NCBI GenBank assembly: GCA_020631355.1
Contig: JAHDHL010000022.1
Span: 1 to 64,000 of the forward strand
Direction: 5' to 3'
From: Saprospiraceae bacterium
GTDB taxonomy: Bacteria > Bacteroidota > Bacteroidia > Chitinophagales > Saprospiraceae
DNA: 64,000 nucleotides
Shown: positions 45,635 to 53,084 of the stretch, piece by piece
Layout of the letters: each line of letters opens with the position of its first letter
Position numbering within the stretch: the first letter of the stretch is position 1
Notes under the pieces: generated by a model
Told to the model about the DNA's origin: nothing
Database searches by the model: none
The model's input: only the letters and a program-made list of their open reading frames with translations
Translations under genes and position numbers: made by a program

Positions 45635-48283
45635 ATGAAATATTTCCTGATACTCCTCCTAACTTTCATTTGCGGCATATCCCATTCCCAAAACCTTACA
45701 TTCAACACACAATCGGCTCTCGACAATTACAATAGTAATACCTCTGTCGTAAATGGGAATCTTATCATCCACCAATCGACTGCAAGTTCTGATATCATCA
45801 ATGACATTACGGTCCTCTCAAATATCGATAGTGTATATGGCAACGTTAATATATTTGGTACGAATCTTCCGCATCTGAATAGCCTATCCGGTCTTCAATA
45901 CATTGGTGGGAATATATTGATATTGGATAATGATCTCCTAACGGACGTATCAGGAATGACCAGCCTTGATTATATCGGAATGGATTTATCCATATCCTCC
46001 TGTGATGCACTTCCTATTATTGAGGGATTCGACAATCTTACTTTTATCGGAGATGCCATGCTTGTCAGCAATAATCCCATGGTGACCGAAATCTCAGGTT
46101 TCAATTCACTCATTGAAGTAGTGAATTATCTTACAATTGCGAGTAATGACCTCCTTGACGAAATCAATGGTTTTGTGAATCTGGTCTCGGCAGGAAGTAT
46201 CTCATTCTCAAGCAATGAGGAACTGAGTATTGTCGATGGATTCGATAATGTCAACCATACCGGACTGAGTATTATCTATAACTATACCCTCGATACGATT
46301 CACGGATTTGAAAATCTGACCTATATTGACGGGCAATTGAGATTGAATAGCAATGCCTTTACAACCTATCCATTATTCAATCAACTAGATACCATTTCAG
46401 GTGACCTATGGCTCAGTTTCAGTAATAGCATCACCCATCTGAATGATTTCTCCAATCTGGAATACGTTGGAGGAGACCTTATCATACATGACAATCCCAA
46501 CCTGACTGACTGTTGTGGAATTCAGCACCTGATCCATCAGCCGAATGCTCTCGGAGGAGTTACGGATATTTATAACAACCCAACGGAATGCAGTTCAGCC
46601 AATGATATACTTTCTTCTGAAAACTGTCCATTACCTACCATTACCGGCCTACTCTATTGGGATGATAATGGAAATAAAATATATGATTCCGGAGAGTTAT
46701 TACTGGATGGAAGTGTATGGACAATACCAGAGCAACAAAATATTTACAGTAACAATGGACAATTCGAATTATTTCTGGATTCAGGGCAATACATACTGAG
46801 TTACGATACGATTCCTAATTGGGTACTCCATACGGATTCAACCGAATATCACTTATCCATTCAGGATTCATCGGTACTTGGGGGATATGATTTCGGATTC
46901 CATCCCAGTGATACTTTCGACATGATGGCAGCTAATATTGTTCCCGCCCTAGCTGTTTGTGATCAGTTGGTAGCGTTCAATTTCCTTTGGGAAAATACAG
47001 GTACAACCTTTTTGGATGGAACTGTTACGATAACATTGGATTCCATGATCCAAGGTGTTGATTTTGGTAATTCCACCCCTGATGTTTCCATCCATCCCTA
47101 TCAATTCCAATGGAATATCCAAGAGCTTCCACCTTTCCAAGGAGAACAGAAAACGATATACCTTCAAATTCCCGGCATTACGGAGGATTTTGGTTTGGGG
47201 GACTCCATCATGGTGAGTATGGATATCCAGTATGGTTCAGAATCGACAATAACGGATAGTACCACAGTGGATTGGGTATCACCGATACTCTGTGCATATG
47301 ACCCGAATGACAAGTTGGTATCGCCTGATAGAATCGAAGCCGGAAATCCCTTGTTTCCGGACGAACCCATAACCTATACCGTCCGATTCCAGAATACCGG
47401 CAACTATTTCGCAACCGATGTCATCATCAGGGATACATTATCCGAGTATCTGGATCTGACCGCTTTCAGATTATTAGGAAGTAGTCATCCCAATTCGCTT
47501 TCCATCTCATTTGAAAATGAACACATCATTGAATTTTCATTCATTGATATCATGCTACCGGATAGTACGATGGATTTTGAGGGAAGCCAGGGTTATGTGA
47601 GCTTTAGTATCCAACCTTATCCAGGTACCAATCCGAATACAATCATAGAAAATACAGCACATATCTATTTCGATTCGAATCCTGCCATCGTTACGAATAC
47701 GCCTATGCTGACTTATGTGGAAAGTTATGAACTACCCACCCTATTTTCACAAGGTTGTGATTCTGTCCTTTGGAATGGGGAATACCTTTATGAGCATTCA
47801 CTGGAATTAGATAGTACGGGTATCTACGGAGGATACTGGATAACACCCAATTTGATTGAGGTATACGAAAGTCAGGATACCAGTATTCTGGATACAATCC
47901 TCATTGGAGAAGAATATGTTCTTCCTGATGGTCAGATAGTGAGTATGGGGGGAACCTATACCAGTCTGTTCCAAACTTCGGAAGGATGTGATAGCATCAT
48001 CACAACCATACTGGAAGTTTCTACCAGTACGACTACGGCCAACACCTATTCCCCTGCATTGATTTATCCGAATCCTACCAAGAATCTGTTCCTTATCGAT
48101 ACCAAAAGCCAAGGGTTTGTGGATGAAGTAGTGATATACGATGCTTTGGCGAGGGTGCAATACCAGAATAAGGTCCAAGGTTCGTTACAAATCAATACGG
48201 AGAATTGGTCTACGGGTATATATCAGATAATATTACTCAAGGATGGCATTGTCCTACAACACGAACATCTGATCAGGTATTGA
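45635..48283 (+). CDS. T9SS protein with receptor-L-like repeats and conserved CAYDPNDK domain
   Basis: An 882-residue exported protein: signal peptide (MKYFLILLLTFICGISHS), leucine-rich receptor-L-type repeats (about 50-320; LSGLQYIGGNILILDND, GFDNLTFIGDAMLVSNN, FENLTYIDGQLRL), an SdrD-like beta domain (about 335-430, LLYWDDNGNKIYDSGE), a conserved Bacteroidota repeat with ILCAYDPNDKLVSP (about 550-690), and a T9SS sorting domain at the end (YPNPTKNLFLIDT). The function is adhesive or structural by inference. It converges on the tandem RNA locus, and its stop lies against that locus's terminator. Confidence 0.85.
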   Translation: MKYFLILLLTFICGISHSQNLTFNTQSALDNYNSNTSVVNGNLIIHQSTASSDIINDITVLSNIDSVYGNVNIFGTNLPHLNSLSGLQYIGGNILILDNDLLTDVSGMTSLDYIGMDLSISSCDALPIIEGFDNLTFIGDAMLVSNNPMVTEISGFNSLIEVVNYLTIASNDLLDEINGFVNLVSAGSISFSSNEELSIVDGFDNVNHTGLSIIYNYTLDTIHGFENLTYIDGQLRLNSNAFTTYPLFNQLDTISGDLWLSFSNSITHLNDFSNLEYVGGDLIIHDNPNLTDCCGIQHLIHQPNALGGVTDIYNNPTECSSANDILSSENCPLPTITGLLYWDDNGNKIYDSGELLLDGSVWTIPEQQNIYSNNGQFELFLDSGQYILSYDTIPNWVLHTDSTEYHLSIQDSSVLGGYDFGFHPSDTFDMMAANIVPALAVCDQLVAFNFLWENTGTTFLDGTVTITLDSMIQGVDFGNSTPDVSIHPYQFQWNIQELPPFQGEQKTIYLQIPGITEDFGLGDSIMVSMDIQYGSESTITDSTTVDWVSPILCAYDPNDKLVSPDRIEAGNPLFPDEPITYTVRFQNTGNYFATDVIIRDTLSEYLDLTAFRLLGSSHPNSLSISFENEHIIEFSFIDIMLPDSTMDFEGSQGYVSFSIQPYPGTNPNTIIENTAHIYFDSNPAIVTNTPMLTYVESYELPTLFSQGCDSVLWNGEYLYEHSLELDSTGIYGGYWITPNLIEVYESQDTSILDTILIGEEYVLPDGQIVSMGGTYTSLFQTSEGCDSIITTILEVSTSTTTANTYSPALIYPNPTKNLFLIDTKSQGFVDEVVIYDALARVQYQNKVQGSLQINTENWSTGIYQIILLKDGIVLQHEHLIRY

Positions 48284-48325
48284 TAAAAAATAAGGTCTAT
48301 GATATCTTATCACAGACCTTATTAT
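48284..48325 (-). terminator. Minus-strand terminator at the end of RNA unit A
   Basis: The stem AATAAGGTCT/AGACCTTATT (48289-48298/48314-48323) continues inward with ATGATA/TATCA. One A-C opposition in DNA becomes G-U in minus-strand RNA. The U-run (AAAAAA at 48284-48290 on the plus strand) follows only in the minus direction, so it stops transcripts coming from the RNA locus. Confidence 0.75.
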
Positions 48326-48330
48326 CACAT

Positions 48331-48399
48331 CAAAAACAAAAAACCAAGTCACCATCACAACAGACTGGATTTCAGCCTGACTAAGATGGTCCTCGGTTC
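48331..48399 (-). terminator. Terminator hairpin of RNA unit A
   Basis: The plus-strand arms 48341-48355 and 48386-48399 pair. On the minus strand the arm ends ACUUGGUUU and is followed by UUUGUUUUUG. Two A-C oppositions in DNA become G-U in the minus-strand RNA. Confidence 0.75.
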
Positions 48400-48819
48400 A
48401 TAGTTGCATCAGGAACCATACTTGGATTTCATTGAGATTATTTCGCATACGCACAAAATGGCATTCATCCAATGAAGAATGTGTCATTTTAAAAAAGCGA
48501 TGCTACAAAGTCATAATCCTCATATTGGAAAATTTAGTTTTTTCTCCACCAATCCCTTAGGATTGGTTCCCTAGTTATTGGGAACTATTTCGGTTATAAG
48601 AGTGTGTGTCTTATTCAAAACCCATATGACAAAGTAACATCTGAAGCAAGTAGAGTGGCTCATTGTGCGTAGGACAATTTACATCTTGAATGCTTAGCCA
48701 ACCCTTTGAGAGCTGCAATTTCTTTTGTTTCGTTTTGTTTCCTGCATCCTAGTAACAGGGATTCCATTTGTTTGCAGCCACCCTACCCGCTTCTCTGCCA
48801 TCACCTTTGTTTCAATGAC
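48341..48819 (-). ncRNA. Large structured RNA, unit A (candidate new family)
   Basis: Related to unit B by conserved blocks (for example plus-strand AATTTACATCTTGA at 48676-48689, GGGAACTATTTCGGTT at 48580-48595) and by a shared fold. Helices: long-range GTAGAGTGGCT/AGCCACCCTAC (48650-48660/48776-48786), GATGCTAC + GTCAT / ATGAC + GTAACATC (48499-48514/48626-48641), ACCAATCC/GGATTGGT (48548-48555/48560-48567), AAAATG..CATTC/GAATG..CATTTT (48455-48466/48477-48490). The few A-C mismatches become G-U on the minus strand, and the terminator hairpin has its U-run on that strand. No conserved reading frame. Ends from inferred promoter and terminator. Confidence 0.72.
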
Positions 48820-48823
48820 ATTG

Positions 48824-48861
48824 TAAAGCTAAGGCGATAGGTTAGTAAGACCATTTACAAA
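48824..48861 (-). promoter_or_regulatory. Promoter region of RNA unit A
   Basis: On the minus strand ATTTG (48862-48858), 26-bp spacer, TAGCTTTA (48831-48824), directly before the conserved GUCAUUGAAAC start. Unit B has the same elements at the same spacing. The spacer is longer than the standard 17-23, so the upstream element may be something other than a -33 box. Confidence 0.45.
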
Positions 48862-48864
48862 TAA

Positions 48865-48897
48865 ATTAATTATATCCAAAATTTGGGTATAATTAAT
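48865..48897. repeat. AT-rich inverted repeat upstream of RNA unit A
   Basis: ATTAATTATA (48865-48874) pairs with TATAATTAAT (48888-48897); CC/GG extend the stem after one unpaired position. It lies just beyond the upstream promoter element of unit A and has no counterpart upstream of unit B. Confidence 0.55.
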
Positions 48898-48974
48898 ATT
48901 ATTAAGTGCTGATTTACAATTTTTTATTTATTCTGAAATATCCAAAATATAAAACAACAGCTTCATTTTCCTAA

Positions 48975-49043
48975 AGAAAAAAATGAACCAAGTCACCATA
49001 CAACACTCTAACATTCGCCTAACAAAAATGGTACTTGGTTCAT
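48975..49043 (-). terminator. Terminator hairpin of RNA unit B
   Basis: The plus-strand arms 48983-48999 and 49028-49043 pair over 16 bp with one bulged base. On the minus strand the hairpin is followed by UUUUUUCUUU. A canonical intrinsic terminator facing unit A's upstream region. Confidence 0.85.
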
Positions 49044-49470
49044 CGTATCTTAATGGATCAGTCATATATCTTTTGGACATATTCTGCATACATGTATACA
49101 CGAAAGGGAATATCCATTGCTCGCAATGTGATATTCCAAAAAGTGATGTTACTCTATCATAATTCTCATGTCGGAATCCCTTAGTTTCTTTCCACCTGAC
49201 CTGTACGGGTCGGTCCCTAGTGACTGGGAACTATTTCGGTTCTTAGAATGTGTGTTTTGTTCATTAACCCATATGATAAAGTAACATCTGGAGTAAGTAG
49301 AGTGGCTCGGTGTGCGTATGATAATTTACATCTTGATTCAATTCTTTAAAATTTGCTCGCACCAGAGCGCTAAAATTTAATTGCTTTATTTTGTTTATTA
49401 GCTATTATGGCTTTCTTAGTTTACAGCCACTCTACATAACTCTTACGCCATTCCTGTTAGTTTCAATGAC
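48983..49470 (-). ncRNA. Large structured RNA, unit B (candidate new family)
   Basis: Tandem partner of unit A with the same fold, in more regular form: GTAGAGTGGCT/AGCCACTCTAC perfect over 11 bp (49297-49307/49425-49435); GATGTTAC + ATCAT / ATGAT + GTAACATC (49145-49160/49273-49288); ACC-GACC/GGTC-GGT with one bulge (49194-49201/49208-49214); TCCC/GGGA plus AGT/ACT (49214-49229); GGAATATC..ATTGC/GCAAT..GATATTCC (49107-49120/49123-49137). Every one of these is conserved in position with unit A while sequences differ. An extra hairpin AAATTT-GCTC/GAGC..AAATTT (49349-49378) is specific to B. Confidence 0.75.
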
Positions 49471-49474
49471 AATC

Positions 49475-49511
49475 CAAAGATATGGGCTAATCAAGTTTAA
49501 AACATTCACAA
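49475..49511 (-). promoter_or_regulatory. Promoter region of RNA unit B
   Basis: On the minus strand ATTTG (49512-49508 region), 26-bp spacer, TATCTTTG (49482-49475), a full TAnnTTTG match. The RNA would start about 49470 with GUCAUUGAAAC. Confidence 0.5.
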
Positions 49512-49600
49512 ATTCCAAAATAATATCCGTACTTTAGATACATATTTCATATCAAATACTTCATTATCAATTATTTATAAAAATTTAATATCCCATAATT

Positions 49601-51043
49601 TTGAAAAAAGCATCCTTATTACAAGAGTGGATTATTCATTTCAACACAAAAAAAGCATGGAGGCATGTATCCGAGTGTGCCCAGCTTTCCATACTGGGAG
49701 CCAGACCCATTACCAAAAGTATCATTACGGCGATATCCAAGCATACTTCCATCAGGCCCTCAATGGCAAAAGATAAAGATGTCCTGAGTAAACACCTTGG
49801 GATTGACATCTCAGAAAATGACTGGAAACGCCTACAGACCGAAATACCAAGGATTTGTTCATATGCAGTTAAAATCATGCAAATGGACGAAAACCCTATT
49901 CCCAGTGACCTGGAGCTCCAATATTATTACATGTCAAATGATATGGAGAAGCATCTCGACATGAGTAAGAAAAAGAATGAGAAGCAGATTATCCAAGCAC
50001 CAGTCGAACATCATTACTATGGCCTTTATCTTACCAGATTCAGGGAACTCGAACTGTTTGACAGGAGGAACAAGAATTACAGACAGGGGATGACCGACCT
50101 TAGCCAGTGGGAAGAAGCCATCAATATGTTCCATTATGAGAATAGGTTACGAGTATTGACTGAAATAGCCAATAGGTCCGGTTTTAGCGGCAATAATCAG
50201 ATGACAACAGAGCATCAACAATGGCAAGCATCCATTCCGAGGCAATATATCGAACAACATCCACAAGTCAGGTATTACCATTTGGTTTATGGCATGATCT
50301 CTAATGAATCGGAGCATAATTTCATGCAGTTGCTTCAGGAATTGAAAAAGCAGGATTATAGCAAAATCACTATCTCCTATTCACATGTTCTTTATCAGTA
50401 TCTCTCCGCTTTCTGTAGTAGGATGATTGGGAAAGGACATCACAAATACCATCAGTACTATGTGCAGGTCAATCAATTGATGATGGAAAAGGGATTATTA
50501 TTGGAAATGGGATATATCCCACCCTACAAATTGGAAAACATTACCAAGTCCGCACTGGAATCAGGAGACTTGGACTGGGCAGAGGAATTCTTCCAAACCC
50601 ATAAAATCAAATTAGCAAAACCAGTGGATAACCGATTGGTGACCTTTTGTAATGCCCTGATACAGTTCTATAGCAAGCAATACCAAAAAGCCAATGCTAT
50701 CCTATCCACACTTCCGCACATCAAGGATGACCTGAGTCAGATGAGTTCTCATTATATGCTTTTATTGACCTATATCATTCTTGGAGATGATGATGAAGCG
50801 GAAAGATTACATTCCAATCTTAAGACAATGGTCTACAGGAAAAAGGATAGCATATCCCCTACTTACTTCGAACACCTGAAAACCGGACTATCATATGCCT
50901 TGAGAATCATGTATCCCAAGGATTATAATTTCAGGAAACATTATGAGTCCCTACTTGAAGAACTGAAAGCCGAGGACAACTTCAAGGATAAGAATTGGCT
51001 CGTTATGACTTTGGAAAAAAAGTTGGGGAAGCATATTGCCTAA
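49601..51043 (+). CDS. Helical-repeat protein of unknown function next to the RNA locus
   Basis: A 480-residue cytoplasmic protein without signal peptide or membrane segment. The start is a TTG (MKKASLLQEWIIHF); no better ATG exists near. The C-terminal two thirds are pairs of amphipathic helices (LALESGDLDWAEEFF-like, VTFCNALIQFYSKQYQKANAI, MLLLTYIILGDDDEAERLH) typical of TPR-like repeats. The N-terminal 100 residues have a helical segment (DISENDWKRLQTEIPRICSY) of unknown type. It resembles lineage-specific repeat proteins of saprospira-like bacteria. It is divergent from RNA unit B, about 130 bp away. Confidence 0.55.
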   Translation: MKKASLLQEWIIHFNTKKAWRHVSECAQLSILGARPITKSIITAISKHTSIRPSMAKDKDVLSKHLGIDISENDWKRLQTEIPRICSYAVKIMQMDENPIPSDLELQYYYMSNDMEKHLDMSKKKNEKQIIQAPVEHHYYGLYLTRFRELELFDRRNKNYRQGMTDLSQWEEAINMFHYENRLRVLTEIANRSGFSGNNQMTTEHQQWQASIPRQYIEQHPQVRYYHLVYGMISNESEHNFMQLLQELKKQDYSKITISYSHVLYQYLSAFCSRMIGKGHHKYHQYYVQVNQLMMEKGLLLEMGYIPPYKLENITKSALESGDLDWAEEFFQTHKIKLAKPVDNRLVTFCNALIQFYSKQYQKANAILSTLPHIKDDLSQMSSHYMLLLTYIILGDDDEAERLHSNLKTMVYRKKDSISPTYFEHLKTGLSYALRIMYPKDYNFRKHYESLLEELKAEDNFKDKNWLVMTLEKKLGKHIA

Positions 51044-51057
51044 GCAATACCTTCCCC
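51025..51057 (+). terminator. Hairpin over the end of the helical-repeat gene
   Basis: GGGGAAG + TATTGC / GCAATA + CTTCCCC with a CTAA loop; includes the stop codon. There is no T-run, so it may instead protect the mRNA end. Confidence 0.45.
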
Positions 51058-51229
51058 ATATTGGACGATTAGAACTATGTAACCGGCTACCCTTCTTCTT
51101 CCTGCTCACCAAGACCAATTTTGTAGTAGGGATACACTCAGAAGCTATTGTTTCATTTGGGCCAGAGTCCCCGAGCAGGCATCTCGATAGTTACCAATCA
51201 TCCGTGTTCAAACCAATCTTATTCCAATC

Positions 51230-51565
51230 TTATCGAATGAAAACCGTGTCATTAAACCCTCCACTCGTACTGATGACCGTTGCATCGTAGCTTCCCGGTG
51301 ACAAGTGGGAAACGGTACCGCTACAAGAGGACAGGTTACATCCCTTGATGACATGTACATTGCCAGAACCACTCACAAGGATGATTTCCAGAATCTTATC
51401 CTCTAGGTCATCAGATGTGGCCGTCAGATTTTGTCCTTCCACGACGACTGTTCCTCCTCCTGAGAATGACATCGTTTCGGGTGTGTGGTTAATAGTATAT
51501 GCTCCTGCTAGGCTAAAGGATGCCAGGGTCAGCAATGCTGACCATAAAAAGTTGAGTTTCATCAC
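51230..51565 (-). CDS. Small secreted protein, paralogue 1
   Basis: A 111-residue exported protein: signal peptide (MMKLNFLWSALLTLASFSLAGA), then a small beta-sandwich-like domain. It shares a pattern with the protein at 56309-56638: an acidic strand before LEIILVSGSGN, a Cys pair in GCNLSSCSG, VSHLSPGSYDATV and the end NDTVF. The two proteins bracket the kinase/regulator module. No family is recognised; an Ig-like or calcium-binding surface module is plausible. Confidence 0.65.
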   Translation of the reverse strand: MMKLNFLWSALLTLASFSLAGAYTINHTPETMSFSGGGTVVVEGQNLTATSDDLEDKILEIILVSGSGNVHVIKGCNLSSCSGTVSHLSPGSYDATVISTSGGFNDTVFIR

Positions 51566-52132
51566 ATTTTATTTTCGAATTAGTTAATGTGTGAAGTAGG
51601 AGATCTCTTGTTTCACTTTGTCTGTTCCAAATGGGTTGTTATCATCACCCATTCTTTTGGTGCACAGGACAAATATTTGAATAAAAACAGCTTGTTTTCC
51701 GGGAAAAGGGAACGAACGGTCAAAACGAGGGAATGAACGGGAAATGCCATCCAAGGACATAAAATGACAGAGAAAACCAGTCCGCATTCGGTCAAGGCAA
51801 CCACCACAAAGCCAACCTGTGTCAGTGTACATCCACTTGGAAAAAGTGTTATATGAATCTTAAAACCAAAGCATGATGCTCTAAATTCCAAGAGTTTATC
51901 TCTATCTTCGAAACAAATAATAAGACGTATTCACAAATAAAGAAACTCAATGATTATCGCAATCCATACAATCTCCAATCCTATTCATCTTTCATGATGC
52001 ATAATCGACCGTTCGTGGTCCTTGATTGACCACTCGATACTTTTTCTGTCGTAGGATGGAGTCTTTGAGGTAATTTCGTTCTGAAGAAGTCCAAAGGACT
52101 TCGATTGGATTAAGGACGATAAATTTATAAGC
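51566..52132. other. Intergenic region
   Basis: 567 bp with minus-strand open frames of under 93 codons that lack any coding character. Two small hairpins are visible, GTGGTC/GACCAC (about 52015-52033) and GAAGTCC/GGACTTC (about 52084-52100). Nothing else supported. Confidence 0.45.
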
Positions 52133-52522
52133 ATGATGAATCAACTACAGGTACAATCCGAATGGGTCGACAACCTGCTCTCCCTCAAGGTAGGGACACA
52201 GTGCAGGGGAGCCATTCATCTTACACAAGTAGACCACGAACTCACCGTACATGCTGCCGACCCGGTAGAAGGGTATGACTATTACTGCGAAGTATTACTG
52301 AGTATTTTTTGTGATAATGAATCGCCTGATTCTAATCTACATTCCGTAGAAACGGAAATCTATAGGATTAAGGACAAAGATGTGAGAATGCAATTTTCCA
52401 TCGAGGATTTCGGAACCCAACATTGGACACTCAAATTCATTTTCAGACAAGACACCAAAGGAACACCCATCCATTTTGCGGATACCCATATCATGATATA
52501 TTCACCAAAGTCTAGCAAATAA
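52133..52522 (+). CDS. Beta-rich hypothetical protein, tandem paralogue 1
   Basis: A 129-residue cytoplasmic protein with no signal peptide. It consists of predicted beta strands and ends with a segment resembling its downstream neighbour: SIEDFGTQHWTLKFIF, then a proline, then a hydrophobic final strand. The shared pattern DFGxxxWxL...D...P...T.I.v.S in the next gene suggests an old tandem duplication. Family and function unknown. Confidence 0.5.
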   Translation: MMNQLQVQSEWVDNLLSLKVGTQCRGAIHLTQVDHELTVHAADPVEGYDYYCEVLLSIFCDNESPDSNLHSVETEIYRIKDKDVRMQFSIEDFGTQHWTLKFIFRQDTKGTPIHFADTHIMIYSPKSSK

Positions 52523-52550
52523 TCTGATTAATTCATAAAACAAAACTAAA

Positions 52551-52943
52551 ATGCAAGAAAAGAAAATGGTATCGACAGGCTACCACTGGAATGAAAAAGG
52601 AGAATTAATCCTGGAGGTCCTTGCCACCAAATCATTCGGGGATAGCGTCCTGACCCAAATGAACATCAAGCCCCCCCTGAATCTTCCTTTTGAGGAGGAT
52701 GCAAAGGAAAAGGCTGAGGTATTTTTCCAGGCAGACCACATCGCCTACAAGGCCATGGCTCCAATCAAAGGGGCATTTTACAAGAATCCATTCTCTAAGG
52801 AACCGTATCACAAGGACGATTTCGGAGCCAAGAAATGGGAACTTACCCTAACTGTACATGTGGACTTCAACGAAGACCCCGTAAGAGGTGGTGGTGATGA
52901 ACCGCGTGAGAGAACTGTCATTCTTGTTCGTTCAAGCGGATAA
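52551..52943 (+). CDS. Beta-rich hypothetical protein, tandem paralogue 2
   Basis: A 130-residue cytoplasmic protein 28 bases after the previous gene, in the same operon. Its end HKDDFGAKKWELTLTVHVD, followed by RTVILVRSS, matches the pattern of the upstream protein. A glycine-rich hairpin (RGGGDEPRE) is inserted near the end. Function unknown. A perfect hairpin follows at 52960. Confidence 0.5.
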   Translation: MQEKKMVSTGYHWNEKGELILEVLATKSFGDSVLTQMNIKPPLNLPFEEDAKEKAEVFFQADHIAYKAMAPIKGAFYKNPFSKEPYHKDDFGAKKWELTLTVHVDFNEDPVRGGGDEPRERTVILVRSSG

Positions 52944-52959
52944 GAAACATATGGGAATA

Positions 52960-52990
52960 CAAGGGAACAAGTGGGTTGCTTGTTCCCTTG
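52960..52990 (+). terminator. Hairpin after the paired hypothetical genes
   Basis: A perfect 12-bp stem CAAGGGAACAAG/CTTGTTCCCTTG with a 7-nt loop; no T-run. Confidence 0.55.
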
Positions 52991-53084
52991 CCTCCTATTA
53001 AGAAATCCCACGAAAAACATCACCCCATATGGCACAACATCCCTCTAAATGACTTTCCTCTATTCTTCATAAAAAGCATTGGCC

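Larger units (their letters stand above)
48326..49600. other. Tandem non-coding RNA locus
   Basis: About 1.3 kb without a gene. It contains two related ~480-nt units in tandem (A: 48341-48819; B: 48983-49470), a 10-bp AT-rich inverted repeat between them, and divergent upstream sequence for the gene at 49601. Confidence 0.7.

Noticed and set aside
48341-49470. Reading the tandem structured RNA as plus-strand RNA
   Set aside because: On the plus strand three helix positions are A-C mismatches and no U-run follows the end hairpins. On the minus strand the same positions are G-U and U-runs follow.
48341-49470. Tandem units as retron, CRISPR or transposon ends
   Set aside because: No reverse transcriptase, Cas gene, transposase or short regular repeats are near; the units are ~480 nt with long-range helices.
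51584-51891. Two overlapping minus-strand frames as small genes
   Set aside because: Composition is atypical (many Cys, Phe and Trp), there is no signal peptide or homology-like pattern, and the two frames overlap each other.
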